A DNA stretch of 64,000 bases, from the NCBI RefSeq assembly GCF_003855495.1, contig NZ_CP034086.1:62001-126000 (forward strand), given 5' to 3'. Source of the DNA: Methylocystis rosea. GTDB taxonomy: Bacteria; Pseudomonadota; Alphaproteobacteria; Rhizobiales; Beijerinckiaceae. The translations under genes were made by a program, and so were the position numbers. The notes beneath the pieces were generated by a model. The model was not told the origin of the DNA. It did no database searches and worked only from the letters and a program-made list of their open reading frames with translations. Shown in pieces: positions 56,365 through 64,000 of the stretch. Every line of letters starts with the position of its first letter. The first letter of the stretch is position 1.

Positions 56365-56376
56365 TTTTCGCTGACC

Positions 56377-56904
56377 TCAGTTTGATCGTGATGCGCCGGC
56401 GGGTTGGGCTGAAGTCGCGCCGGTTTCGATAAGCGCCCGAAGGTTCTCGACGATCTGCTCCGCGCCGTCCTGCAATGCGGCGCGAATCAATTTGACGAAG
56501 GGTCGCATCGAAAACTCGATCTCGCGCAGTTCGAAGGTGAAAATCAGCGTGGTTCCTTGCGCCTCGCACTCGAATTCGTAGGAGGACGAGAAGGGTTCGG
56601 AAATTCCTTCTATCGCGAGAAGGCGCGGGCGTTCGAGGTTGACGATCTCGAATGTGCTCTCGCTGCGTATGCCCCGCTCCATCGTAACTTGACGCGCCGT
56701 CGTCCCGACGCGCACGGGCGCGCTTCCATTCGGCTCCAACTCCACCACTTGCGGACACCATCGCTGATAATTTTCGAAAAAATCGCGTGCGACAAAGTCG
56801 AAAGCAAAATCGCGCGGCCGTGAAATCACGGTTCTTGCGACGCCGCCGACGGCTGGCGGACGGGGCGGGCTCAATCCTTTGAGATTTACGTTAAGTCCCA
56901 ACAT
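56377..56904 (-). CDS. SRPBCC (START/Bet v1-like) family protein
   Basis: A 175-residue helix-grip protein: ISRPRDFAFDFVARDFFENYQRW, VGTTARQVTMERGIRSESTFEIV, SSSYEFECEAQGTTLIFTFEL and a long C-terminal helix match polyketide cyclase/dehydrase-type SRPBCC domains. These bind hydrophobic ligands in a deep cavity. ATG 56904 is chosen because the conserved part and MLGLNVNLKG begin there; longer frames reach 56970. Upstream and co-directional with the LOV gene. The ligand is unknown. Confidence 0.8.
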   Translation of the reverse strand: MLGLNVNLKGLSPPRPPAVGGVARTVISRPRDFAFDFVARDFFENYQRWCPQVVELEPNGSAPVRVGTTARQVTMERGIRSESTFEIVNLERPRLLAIEGISEPFSSSYEFECEAQGTTLIFTFELREIEFSMRPFVKLIRAALQDGAEQIVENLRALIETGATSAQPAGASRSN

Positions 56905-57122
56905 GCGACGCCCTTGCTGAAAGATGATGGGCTTCCTCAGACGAGCTAGGCGTTTTCGGGCGACTGACAAGGGCGATCCAGCCGACTTCCTCCGCGCCGT
57001 CTAAAAACGGCGGCAAATTGGCGAACATTGGCGGTCTTCGGGGGGGCTCGGGCGCCCATTATGAGTTGGGCGGCGCTCGCCGCGCGCCTGAATCGGTCCA
57101 TCCCAAACCAGCGAGGTCGGCG

Positions 57123-57932
57123 ATGAGCGCTCCGCCACATCTCGAGAACCTGTTGCTTATCGCCGCATTCTGTCTTTTTGCGGTCCTGCTCGTCGTCGAA
57201 AAATTCCGTCCTTACAAGAAATTCGCGGGCGCGGGTCTGAAGGCGTCATTCTCCACCAACACTTCTGCTTTCCTGATCAACAACGTCATCATGAATGTCT
57301 TGTCGGTTTCCAGCCTGCTCGTCGTCGCTTCGAACTATTCGAACTATGGCCTGCTATCGAGCCTGCCCGACGCGCCGCTGAAATGGATTGCAAGCTTCGT
57401 GTTGTTCGATCTGGCTGTATATGCGTGGCACTATCTCGGGCACAGGTCCGAAGCGCTCTGGCTGTTTCACAAGATCCATCACAGCGATTAGAGCTTTCAC
57501 GTCACGACTGGGCTGCGTTTCCATGTCTTCGATCAGTTGCTGGAAGTCGTCGTGAAATGCGTCTGCGCCATTATCATCGGCGCGCCGGCGCATGTCGTGG
57601 TGGCATGCGAGGTTGTGCGCATGTTCTTTGTGCTGTTCCACCACGCCAACATCGCGATTCCCGGAGAGAAGATTCTGTCCTATTTCATCATCACGCCGTC
57701 TTTGCACCGCGCCCATCACTCGACGCTGCGCAGCGAGCACGACGGCAATTATGGAATCGTCCTTTCGATCTGGGACATTCTCTTTCGCACGCGAAAGGTT
57801 CTGACGCCGAAATCCATCGGCCTCGAGCTGATCGAGGCGGAAAACTTCCTGCAGCTGTTCAGTTTGGCCTTTCTCACCGAGCGGCGGCTTGCGCGCGTCA
57901 TGCATCTTGTTCCCCGAAAGCCGCTTCCTTAG
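57123..57932 (+). pseudogene. Fatty acid hydroxylase/sterol desaturase-like gene interrupted by an amber codon
   Basis: A single frame of 270 codons whose product would be a membrane di-iron enzyme. The three His boxes are all present: HYLGH, HKIHH and HRAHH, along with at least four membrane helices. Codon 123 (57489-57491) is TAG, immediately after HKIHHSD and before SFHVTTGLRFH, where relatives have a sense codon such as Lys or Glu. The frame is unbroken on both sides. One base change at the first position of the codon would make it intact. Either a recent nonsense mutation, read-through, or a sequencing error. Substrate unknown (sterol, hopanoid, carotenoid or alkyl lipid). Confidence 0.85.
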
Positions 57933-58023
57933 GCCGTGTGCGCTGGCGCAAAGCGCGCGCGACTCGCAGGGCTTACGCCGATAGACGCAGGGGTCGCATC
58001 CGCGCCCGCTGACGAGAGCCTTG

Positions 58024-58611
58024 ATGAAACGCATCGCCCGCTATTGTTTGCCGCTTGTCGTTACGAGCGGCGTCGCGCCCGCGCAGGACATCTCCTCCGC
58101 TTACACAAAGCTGGACGTGCGCCGCGACTGCGCGCACCGGCCTGGAAAGGCGGTGGAGGACTATGGCGACTGGCGCTGCAAGGGCTATGCGGGCACGCCC
58201 GTGTGGCTCGGGGCGGGCGATCAGCGCATGTATGTCAGCTTCGGATCCAAGGCCAAGGCCGAACCGGCGGCGGGACAGACGCTTGCGCCCTTCAACGACT
58301 TTTATAAGGGCGTCGTCGAATGGCGGCTCGCCAATGGCAAGCCCTTCGCCACAATCATGCGATGGAACGTGAAACGCGCCGCCGACATGGAGAACCGTGA
58401 GGTCCGAGGCCGCGCCTTGGTCGTCACGCGCCTGCCGCCGGGCGGCGTCTGCCACCTCGGCTACGTCGATGCGCTCGCCAACCCCAACGCCAATGAACTG
58501 GCGCGCGAGATCGCCGACAGACACGCCCGCGATTTCGTCTGCGGCAAGGACGCGCCGATCGTTCTCGGCAAGATCACGCCAGGCGAGGATTTCTTCAGCA
58601 CCAAGCCCTAG
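58024..58611 (+). CDS. Exported protein of unknown function
   Basis: A 195-residue protein with a signal peptide (KRIARYCLPLVVTSGVAPAQ) and a mature region of about 175 residues. Four cysteines (DCAHRPG, WRCKGYAG, GVCHLGYV and DFVCGKD) are probably disulfide-bonded in the periplasm. It contains no enzyme motif I know. The second Met (58024) of a TTG-ATG pair is taken as start. Its stop overlaps the stop of the convergent symporter gene (sharing CTAG). Confidence 0.65.
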   Translation: MKRIARYCLPLVVTSGVAPAQDISSAYTKLDVRRDCAHRPGKAVEDYGDWRCKGYAGTPVWLGAGDQRMYVSFGSKAKAEPAAGQTLAPFNDFYKGVVEWRLANGKPFATIMRWNVKRAADMENREVRGRALVVTRLPPGGVCHLGYVDALANPNANELAREIADRHARDFVCGKDAPIVLGKITPGEDFFSTKP

Positions 58612-60386
58612 GCGCCTTTGTCGGGCTGGAGCATTTGGGCGTCGCCGCGCAACATGCGGGTGATGAAGGCGCGCGCCGCGGGCTTGTCGCTTCTCGAGGT
58701 CAGTCCTGACAACAGTCCAAGCGCGCCGCCAAGCGTGATGCCCGCAAGCGCGCAGAGCGCATAGATTTCGATGCGATTGGGCGATCCCGCTAAGGCCAAG
58801 GCGCTGAACAGGCCCACCGCGCCGCCGCAGAGCGCGACGAGCGCTTCTCGATCGCCCGCCCGCGCCCAAAAGGCCAGCGCGAGCGGCGGCGCGAGGCAGG
58901 CGGCCGATACTGCGAGCGCCGCGGCCACGAGCGCGCCTGGCGTGAAGACGCCGGTGACGGCCGTCACGTAAGCAAGAGTCGACACGACCACGAGCGTGAC
59001 GCGGTTGACGGCGAGACGCCGGCTCGTCAGGTCGATCTCGCCCCGCAGCCGATAGAGCGCGTCATGGCCAAAGGCTGTCGCGCAGGCCTGCAGGCCGGCC
59101 GTGGCGAGCGCCAGCCCGAGGGCGACAAGCGCCGAGGCGATAAGTCCCGAAGACGCCGCGCCGAGCTCCGCCGCCTGCGGCAGCGCGCTTAGCAGAAAGT
59201 CGCCGTCGATCGGTCGAATCTCCGCCGCGGCGAGCGGCGCGCCGGGCGCATATCCCTTTGCCGCGCAGGCCCGCTGAGCCTCCGATGGCCCGCGCACGTA
59301 ATAGCCGCAAACGCTGAGAAGCCCGCGTTCGCTCGCCTGATAGATTGCTTGCGGCAAACGCTCCGGCGGCTGTCCCGCCGTGGCCCGGGCGAGCGACAGC
59401 GCCGAAGCGGCGATCGCCGCGGCCGCCAGCAGCGCGATGACGACGCTCCAGAAGAGGGCGGAGACTCCGGCGCGCCGCGCGCTGCGCCCGTCGGCGGTCG
59501 CCACCGAGGCCGCGAGCACGGGCGCGAGCGTCGCGATCCCGAGCGCCACGGCGATCGTCGTGACGAATTCCACCGGCAGGCCCATGGGCGTAGGCGTCAC
59601 CCCCCAGCTCTCCAGCAGTTTCGCGGCCTCCGCGGAGGCGCCGCCGCCAAAGATCAGACCGCTCGGCAGCGCGTCATGGAGACCGAGCGCGGCGATCGGC
59701 CAGCCAAAGCCCAGCGTCGCCACACCAGCGGCGGCGGCCGCCGCCCACATGACGCCTGAAAGTCCGCCAGGACCGGCAATGATCAGGCTGGCCGCGGCGA
59801 TCAAAAATGCCGCGAAGCCCCGGTTGGCGCCGGTGTGCTCGACAAGCGCATTCACCGCAATCAGGCCGCCGGCGGCGGCAAGCAGCGTCGAAGACAGCGC
59901 CACCGCGCCGATGAAGCCGACGCGCGTGGCGGCGCTTGTAAAACGTGCGCAAAGAAGCTCGGAAATCGAAAAAACGCCGGTTTTGCGCAGCAGCGGACCG
60001 ACATAAAGACCCGCCGCGGCGAGACCGATGAAGACGCCGGCGACGGCGCCTACAGCCCAGCTGCCTCCCGCAAGCCGTGAGCCGAAAGGCAGCATCAGGG
60101 CGATCACGATGGCGGCGTTGGCGAAGCCGGCATAGGCGGCCGGCAGTCCGCGGCCGGCGGTGTAATAGACCGACGCCCGCATCGAATGCAGAAGGAAGCC
60201 GAGCGTGCCGAGGCCGAGGATGGTGAAATAGGGCGGCGCCGCGCCGACAAAGCGCTCCGGCGCGCCGACGCGGTCGAGAAGCGCCGCAAAGGCGTAAGCC
60301 AGCAGAAAGCTCGCGGCCACGAAGGCGATTCGGGCGTCAAGATTGGCTCTTTCGAGCGCCGCCTGCTCGGTCGACCGATCGCTCAT
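58608..60386 (-). CDS. Sodium:solute symporter (SSS) family protein
   Basis: A 592-residue membrane protein with 12-13 predicted helices and short loops. Motifs such as YYTAGRGLPAAYAGFANAA, TGVFSISELLCARF and AAAGGLIAVNALVEHTG place it in the SSS (Pfam SSF) fold near acetate/pyruvate permease-like members; the sequence is divergent and the Na+-site residues cannot be confirmed by eye. A periplasmic loop with two Cys (about 345-365) is unusual. Substrate unknown. Monocistronic. Confidence 0.75.
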   Translation of the reverse strand: MSDRSTEQAALERANLDARIAFVAASFLLAYAFAALLDRVGAPERFVGAAPPYFTILGLGTLGFLLHSMRASVYYTAGRGLPAAYAGFANAAIVIALMLPFGSRLAGGSWAVGAVAGVFIGLAAAGLYVGPLLRKTGVFSISELLCARFTSAATRVGFIGAVALSSTLLAAAGGLIAVNALVEHTGANRGFAAFLIAAASLIIAGPGGLSGVMWAAAAAAGVATLGFGWPIAALGLHDALPSGLIFGGGASAEAAKLLESWGVTPTPMGLPVEFVTTIAVALGIATLAPVLAASVATADGRSARRAGVSALFWSVVIALLAAAAIAASALSLARATAGQPPERLPQAIYQASERGLLSVCGYYVRGPSEAQRACAAKGYAPGAPLAAAEIRPIDGDFLLSALPQAAELGAASSGLIASALVALGLALATAGLQACATAFGHDALYRLRGEIDLTSRRLAVNRVTLVVVSTLAYVTAVTGVFTPGALVAAALAVSAACLAPPLALAFWARAGDREALVALCGGAVGLFSALALAGSPNRIEIYALCALAGITLGGALGLLSGLTSRSDKPAARAFITRMLRGDAQMLQPDKGA

Positions 60387-60478
60387 CCATGCCCTCGTTA
60401 AGTCAGAAACGATGCGACTTTAGATGAGGACGTCTCGCCGGCCAAGATGGCGCGGCGTCTTCGCCTCTAATGCGTTTA

Positions 60479-60580
60479 TCGATCACATGGAATCACGTGA
60501 TCGATAGGGAATCGCTCAAAACCGAAATGTTGGAGCAGGTTCTCATCGAAAAGTCGGTCAACTTTTTTCGGAACCTGCTT
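60479..60580. repeat. Composite intergenic repeat, copy 2
   Basis: Contains ATCACGTGATCGAT (60492-60505), which shares its ATCACGTGATCGA core with copy 1, then an inverted repeat AGCAGGTTC / GAACCTGCT (60534-60542 and 60571-60579). The loop between the arms reads TCATCGAAAAGTCGGTCAAC-like and is related to that in copy 1 at 15273-15352. It lies in the gap between the symporter gene and exbB, at the exbB 3' end. Confidence 0.6.
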
Positions 60581-61197
60581 TAAGCGATCGACGTCGCATA
60601 GGTCATGATGTAGCGGCTCATTCTCTCTTTGAGACTGCCGAACGCCATGCCCATGCGGTTATAGCCGATCGCGGCCGGAATCGCGGCGGCGAGCCCATAG
60701 GCCGTCGCGGCGAGCGCATCGGCGATGCCCGGGGCGACGACCGCAAGACTCGTGTCTTGAGTCTGCGCGATGCCCGAGAAGCTCGACATAATGCCCCATA
60801 CCGTGCCGAACAGGCCGACAAAGGGGCCCGCCGAGGCGACGATGGCCAGAACCGGGAGACCGCCTTCGGCGTCGAGCATGAATTCGCGCGCGGCGCGGTT
60901 CATCTGCTGCAGGATTCGTTCGCGCTTTTGGTGAATGGATTCGTTGGGCAATTCAGCTTGCGACGCTTGGCGCGCGGCCTCGGCGATCGGCCAAAGGACG
61001 CCAATGTCGCCGCCGGCGCGCACGCGATCCAGCGCCTTGGAAAGACGCCGCAGAACAAAGACGCCATCGATGATGAGCACCCAGGTCCAGACCGCCGCGG
61101 CGAGAAGCAGCGCCATGACCAGTTTACTGACGGGTCCGGCATAGATGAACATGCCGAGGGGAGACATCGGCGCAAGTGACATGGGCGCAAAATCCAT
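60580..61197 (-). CDS. exbB: MotA/TolQ/ExbB proton channel family protein
   Basis: A 205-residue inner-membrane proton channel subunit with helices near 18-45, 110-135 and 150-175, and the family loop FVGLFGTVWGIMSSF followed by VAPGIADALAATAYGLAAAIPA. Energises TonB-dependent or similar transport. It lies 32 nt downstream of a TonB-like gene on the same strand. ExbD, the usual obligate partner, is not encoded nearby and must be elsewhere or absent. Start ATG 61197; three further Met codons near the N-terminus are possible. Confidence 0.9.
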   Translation of the reverse strand: MDFAPMSLAPMSPLGMFIYAGPVSKLVMALLLAAAVWTWVLIIDGVFVLRRLSKALDRVRAGGDIGVLWPIAEAARQASQAELPNESIHQKRERILQQMNRAAREFMLDAEGGLPVLAIVASAGPFVGLFGTVWGIMSSFSGIAQTQDTSLAVVAPGIADALAATAYGLAAAIPAAIGYNRMGMAFGSLKERMSRYIMTYATSIA

Positions 61198-61229
61198 TGC
61201 AGCGCTCTCCTGAGCTCGCGGCGTTAAGC

Positions 61230-62066
61230 TTATTGAAACGTGATTCCCTGCCGCGCGAACACGGCTCCGCAGCTGCTTGGCCCGCGCGAAGAGGCGACGA
61301 TTCGGCGCGCAAGCGCCGCATGCGCGGGGCTTCCGCCAGACGCGGAAATACCCGAGATGCCGCCGCCGGAATTCACATAGAAGGTGACATTGACCGTTCC
61401 GGGGCCAAGGCTCGTCACGGCGGGCGTATGTCCGCGAATTGAAGCGTAGATTTGAGCAAGGCAGGTCGCCTGCGAGGCGCCCGAAGCGTCGCCGCTACCT
61501 CCCGGCAATCCAAAACGGCCGGCGACGCGCGCTCTGCCCACGCCTTGGCCTGTTCCGCCCGGGAGCCCATAGCGCCGACCGGTCGCGTCGGCGCGGCGGC
61601 CGTCGTTAACAGCCGCCACTTGTCGCGCCCGTTTTGGTTCGGCTTGCTTGGACTTCTCGTTCTTGGGCTTCTCGACCTTTGGCTTTTTCTCCGTCTTCAC
61701 TTTTCTTTCCGGCGCCTGAATCTCGTCGGGCTCCATGATCAGCGGGGGCGGCGGCTCATCGGCGATCAGCTCGTCCATCCCCTCGTCGGTGAGGGCGGCT
61801 TCTTCGAGCGGCGGCGGGTCGTCCAGCGAATCTCCTTCAGGCGCGGGGTCTCCCGCCTCGAGTGAAACGCCTTCGGGGATGAGGTCCGCGCCGATGCCGC
61901 CGAGGTCGACGACCAGAGACTGGGGCCAGTAAACGCCTGAGGCGAAGAACGCCAAGAATATCCCGACGACCGCAGCGGTCGAGGCAGGATGCAGCCAACG
62001 GGGCCTGAGCGGCGGGCGGTCTTCCGTCCGCGCGCCGGTGATCGAACTCGTCGTAATCTTGTTCAC
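61230..62066 (-). CDS. TonB-like energy transducer
   Basis: A 278-residue protein with a short cytoplasmic N-terminus, one membrane helix (about 29-47), an acidic then Lys/Pro-rich periplasmic spacer (about 60-150, with PPPPLIMEPD and KTEKKPKVEKPKNEK), a glycine-rich stretch with two copies of RxGLPGG, and a C-terminal domain of TonB type (about 195-278) containing two cysteines. The spacer order acidic-proline-lysine is typical of TonB proteins. First gene of the pair with exbB. No TonB-dependent receptor is in the window. Confidence 0.8.
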   Translation of the reverse strand: MNKITTSSITGARTEDRPPLRPRWLHPASTAAVVGIFLAFFASGVYWPQSLVVDLGGIGADLIPEGVSLEAGDPAPEGDSLDDPPPLEEAALTDEGMDELIADEPPPPLIMEPDEIQAPERKVKTEKKPKVEKPKNEKSKQAEPKRARQVAAVNDGRRADATGRRYGLPGGTGQGVGRARVAGRFGLPGGSGDASGASQATCLAQIYASIRGHTPAVTSLGPGTVNVTFYVNSGGGISGISASGGSPAHAALARRIVASSRGPSSCGAVFARQGITFQ

Positions 62067-62239
62067 GGTGAAGCGCTCCGCCGCCGACGCGCCTTGAATA
62101 ATTTTCCGCCATACGCCTGTTCAAGCTTAGCGCTCGACCGGGTCGCGAGGCGATGCGGCTTTGTGTAACACCTCGCTTCCGCGGGGAAGATTGCTGTCAT
62201 GCGAATCGACACGCGGCTGCCGATGGCCGATAAGCCGGC

Positions 62240-63313
62240 ATGGCCGCTCGTCCAGAATCATCAACGCCCGCCGCCGTGGGCGGCGTCTCCACCGCCGTCG
62301 TCACCGAGGACGAGGCGGGGATGCGCCTCGACCGCTGGTTCAAGCGACGTTATCCCGGACTCGCTTTGTCCCATCTCGCCAAGATCTGCCGCAAGGGCGA
62401 GGTGCGGGTCGACGGCAAGCGCGTCGAAACCTCGACGCGGCTGGAAGAAGGGCAAAAGGTTCGGGTGCCGCCTTTGAAGATCGAGGCGCCCGCGGCGCCG
62501 GCGGTGAAGCGCGCCGACCCAAAAGACGCGCTGGCGCTGGCCGACATGACGCTCTTTGAGGACAAGGATTTGCTCGTCCTCAACAAGCCCTATGGGCTGG
62601 CGACGCAGGGCGGCTCAGGTCAGACGCGGCATATTGACGGGATGCTGGAATCGCTCGCCAAGGGCGATACGCGGCCCGTGCTCGTGCATCGCCTCGACCG
62701 CGACACCTCTGGCGTGCTGCTCGTCGCCAAGAACCGGCGGATGGCCGCCGACCTCGGCGAGATTTTCCGCTCCCGGCAGGCCAAGAAGGTCTATTGGGCG
62801 CTTGTCGAAGGCGTGCCGAAGCCGTCGCAGGGCCGGATCTCGCTCTATCTGGCGAAAGGCGCCGGCATGGAAAAATCCAGAGGCGGCGCAAGAGACCTCG
62901 AGAAAATGCGCGTCGCCAAACATGGCGAGGCCGACGCGCAGCATTCGCTGACCTATTACGCGATCGTCGACAAGGTTGCGCCGCGTTGTGCCTGGCTGTC
63001 GATGAAGCCGCTCACCGGACGCACGCATCAGTTGCGCGCGCATGCGGAGGCGATCGGCCACCCGATCTTCGGCGACCCCAAATATGGCCATCGCGCCGAG
63101 GACGAGGTCCGCCGCCGCGACCCTCTGCGCGCTGTGCCGGAGGGGCTCGAGCGCAAGCTTCACCTCCTCGCCCGCCGGCTCGTGTTGCCGCATCCAAGGG
63201 GCGGAACGCTGGACGTCACCGCGCCGCTGCCCGATCATATGCAGCAGAGCTGGGACCTTTTCGGCTTCGATGTGAAGCGTCATGATCCGATCGAGGACGC
63301 GCCGGACGCTTAA
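62240..63313 (+). CDS. rluC: 23S rRNA pseudouridine synthase, RluC/RluD family
   Basis: A 357-residue enzyme with an N-terminal S4 RNA-binding domain (about 25-90: MRLDRWFKRRYPG, ICRKGEVRVDGKRV) and a RluA-type catalytic domain with HRLDRDTSGVLLVAKN, where Asp153 is the catalytic residue. TGRTHQLRAHAEAIGHPI and the C-terminal PHP-x-G segment complete the family pattern. Isomerises specific uridines in 23S rRNA. ATG 62240 gives normal length. The ATP12-type chaperone gene follows on the same strand. Confidence 0.92.
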   Translation: MAARPESSTPAAVGGVSTAVVTEDEAGMRLDRWFKRRYPGLALSHLAKICRKGEVRVDGKRVETSTRLEEGQKVRVPPLKIEAPAAPAVKRADPKDALALADMTLFEDKDLLVLNKPYGLATQGGSGQTRHIDGMLESLAKGDTRPVLVHRLDRDTSGVLLVAKNRRMAADLGEIFRSRQAKKVYWALVEGVPKPSQGRISLYLAKGAGMEKSRGGARDLEKMRVAKHGEADAQHSLTYYAIVDKVAPRCAWLSMKPLTGRTHQLRAHAEAIGHPIFGDPKYGHRAEDEVRRRDPLRAVPEGLERKLHLLARRLVLPHPRGGTLDVTAPLPDHMQQSWDLFGFDVKRHDPIEDAPDA

Positions 63314-63372
63314 GGGGCCCGGAAAAACTCGGCGGGCGCGTTTCCTTGAGCGCCTCTTGGCAAGGATGACAA

Positions 63373-64000
63373 ATGTCAAAGGAGCCGACCGGCCTCGACG
63401 CCGATTTTTTCGTCTCCCCGGAGAAGCGCGATCCGGTAAAGGCCGCGCGCGAACCGGCGCGCCCCTTGCCGAAGCGCTTCTACGAGGAGGCGGTCGCGGC
63501 GCCTGCAGAGGGCGGCTACGGGATTTTCCTCGACGGTCGGCCAGTTAACACGCCTGCAAAGCGTAGGCTGGTCGCGCCCTCACGGCCGCTGGCGGAAGCG
63601 ATCGCCGCCGAATGGGCGAAGCAGGGCGAGACGATCGATCCGGCGACGATGCCGCTCACCAAGCTGATGAACACCGCGCTCGACGGCGTGGCGGCGCAAA
63701 TGGCCGAGGTCGAAGCCGAGATCGTCAAATATGCCGCCTCCGACCTCATCTGCTACCGCGCCGGAGAGCCGGAGAGCCTGGCGGCGGCGCAATCCTCGGC
63801 CTGGGACCCGCTCGTCGCCTTCGCGCGCGAGAAGCTTGGCGCCAAGTTCGCGCTTGCGGAGGGCGTCATGTTCATCGAACAGCCGCAGGAGGCGCTCGAC
63901 GCGTTTGCGCGCGCCGTGCGCCATTATGTGGGGGAGGGCGCCGGCGCCCCGCTCAGGCTCGCGGCGCTGCACGTCATGACGACCCTATCAGGCTCCGCGG
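63373..64000 (+). CDS. ATP12-family F1-ATPase assembly chaperone, truncated by window end
   Basis: At least 209 codons, running off the window. The frame starts at ATG 63373. The product has KRFYEEAVA, GIFLDGRPVNTPAKR, LAEAIAAEWAKQGETIDPATMPLTKLMNTALDGV and DLICYRAGEPESL, the hallmarks of the ATP12 family that helps assemble the alpha subunit of F1-ATPase in mitochondria and alphaproteobacteria. Order after rluC is conserved in the group. The C-terminal part lies outside the window. Confidence 0.9.
   Translation, partial: MSKEPTGLDADFFVSPEKRDPVKAAREPARPLPKRFYEEAVAAPAEGGYGIFLDGRPVNTPAKRRLVAPSRPLAEAIAAEWAKQGETIDPATMPLTKLMNTALDGVAAQMAEVEAEIVKYAASDLICYRAGEPESLAAAQSSAWDPLVAFAREKLGAKFALAEGVMFIEQPQEALDAFARAVRHYVGEGAGAPLRLAALHVMTTLSGSA

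Overview
The window is GC-rich chromosomal DNA from an alphaproteobacterium, most likely a member of the Hyphomicrobiales (Rhizobiales). Several things point this way: a DivL-type pseudo-histidine kinase with Tyr in the H-box; the gene order divL - tsaE/amgK fusion - murU - addB - addA; the rpsO-pnp pair; an ATP12-type F1 assembly chaperone; adjacent double transglutaminases; and short palindromic intergenic elements typical of the group. A methylotroph or methanotroph lineage (Methylocystaceae/Beijerinckiaceae) fits the PEP carboxylase and the general style, but the window holds no diagnostic C1 gene, so that is only an inference. No CRISPR array, prophage, complete insertion sequence or rRNA operon is visible. 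One tRNA gene, tRNA-Leu(GAG), is present.

Positions 1-9.5 kb look accessory. They hold a cytochrome b561, a small membrane protein, a minus-strand unit (unknown protein, two-domain KaiC-like ATPase, frameshifted PAS/HisKA_2 kinase) and a very unusual P-type ATPase fused to a periplasmic OmpA-like domain. Gene-poor stretches flank these genes. Positions 9.5-19.5 kb are a redox and carbon-metabolism block: nitrobindin-like haem protein, glycerol dehydrogenase, a two-subunit FAD sugar/alcohol dehydrogenase, a transaldolase-like protein, a methyltransferase, a triheme cytochrome c with an orphan caa3-type cytochrome oxidase subunit II, a rhodanese and a Tat-exported alpha/beta hydrolase. A candidate small RNA lies at about 10.3-10.4 kb.

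Positions 19.5-40 kb are mostly core metabolism and envelope functions: ppc, bioB/lipB (convergent), tRNA-Leu, polysaccharide deacetylase, mgtE, GH25 lysozyme lipoprotein, rpmF, a low-GC DUF4239 protein, an SDR/TerB pair, a second HisKA_2-type kinase, a degenerate L,D-transpeptidase, N-formylglutamate amidohydrolase, two transglutaminases and ahcY. Palindromic repeats sit on both sides of ahcY, including a near-perfect 53-nt palindrome.

Positions 40.5-64 kb hold the conserved cell-cycle, peptidoglycan-recycling and DNA-repair run (divL, tsaE-amgK, murU, addB, addA), an AI-2E-family permease, rpsO-pnp, a LOV photoreceptor paired with an SRPBCC protein, a sterol-desaturase-like gene interrupted by one amber codon, an SSS-family transporter, a TonB-ExbB pair without ExbD, rluC, and the start of the ATP12 chaperone gene, which runs off the end.

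The most unusual items are the P-type ATPase-OmpA fusion, the KaiC-like unit lacking kaiB, the LOV-SRPBCC pair, the orphan oxidase subunit II with a coupled short upstream ORF, the L,D-transpeptidase that has lost its catalytic His, the single-lesion genes (kinase frameshift, desaturase amber codon) and the long palindrome after ahcY.
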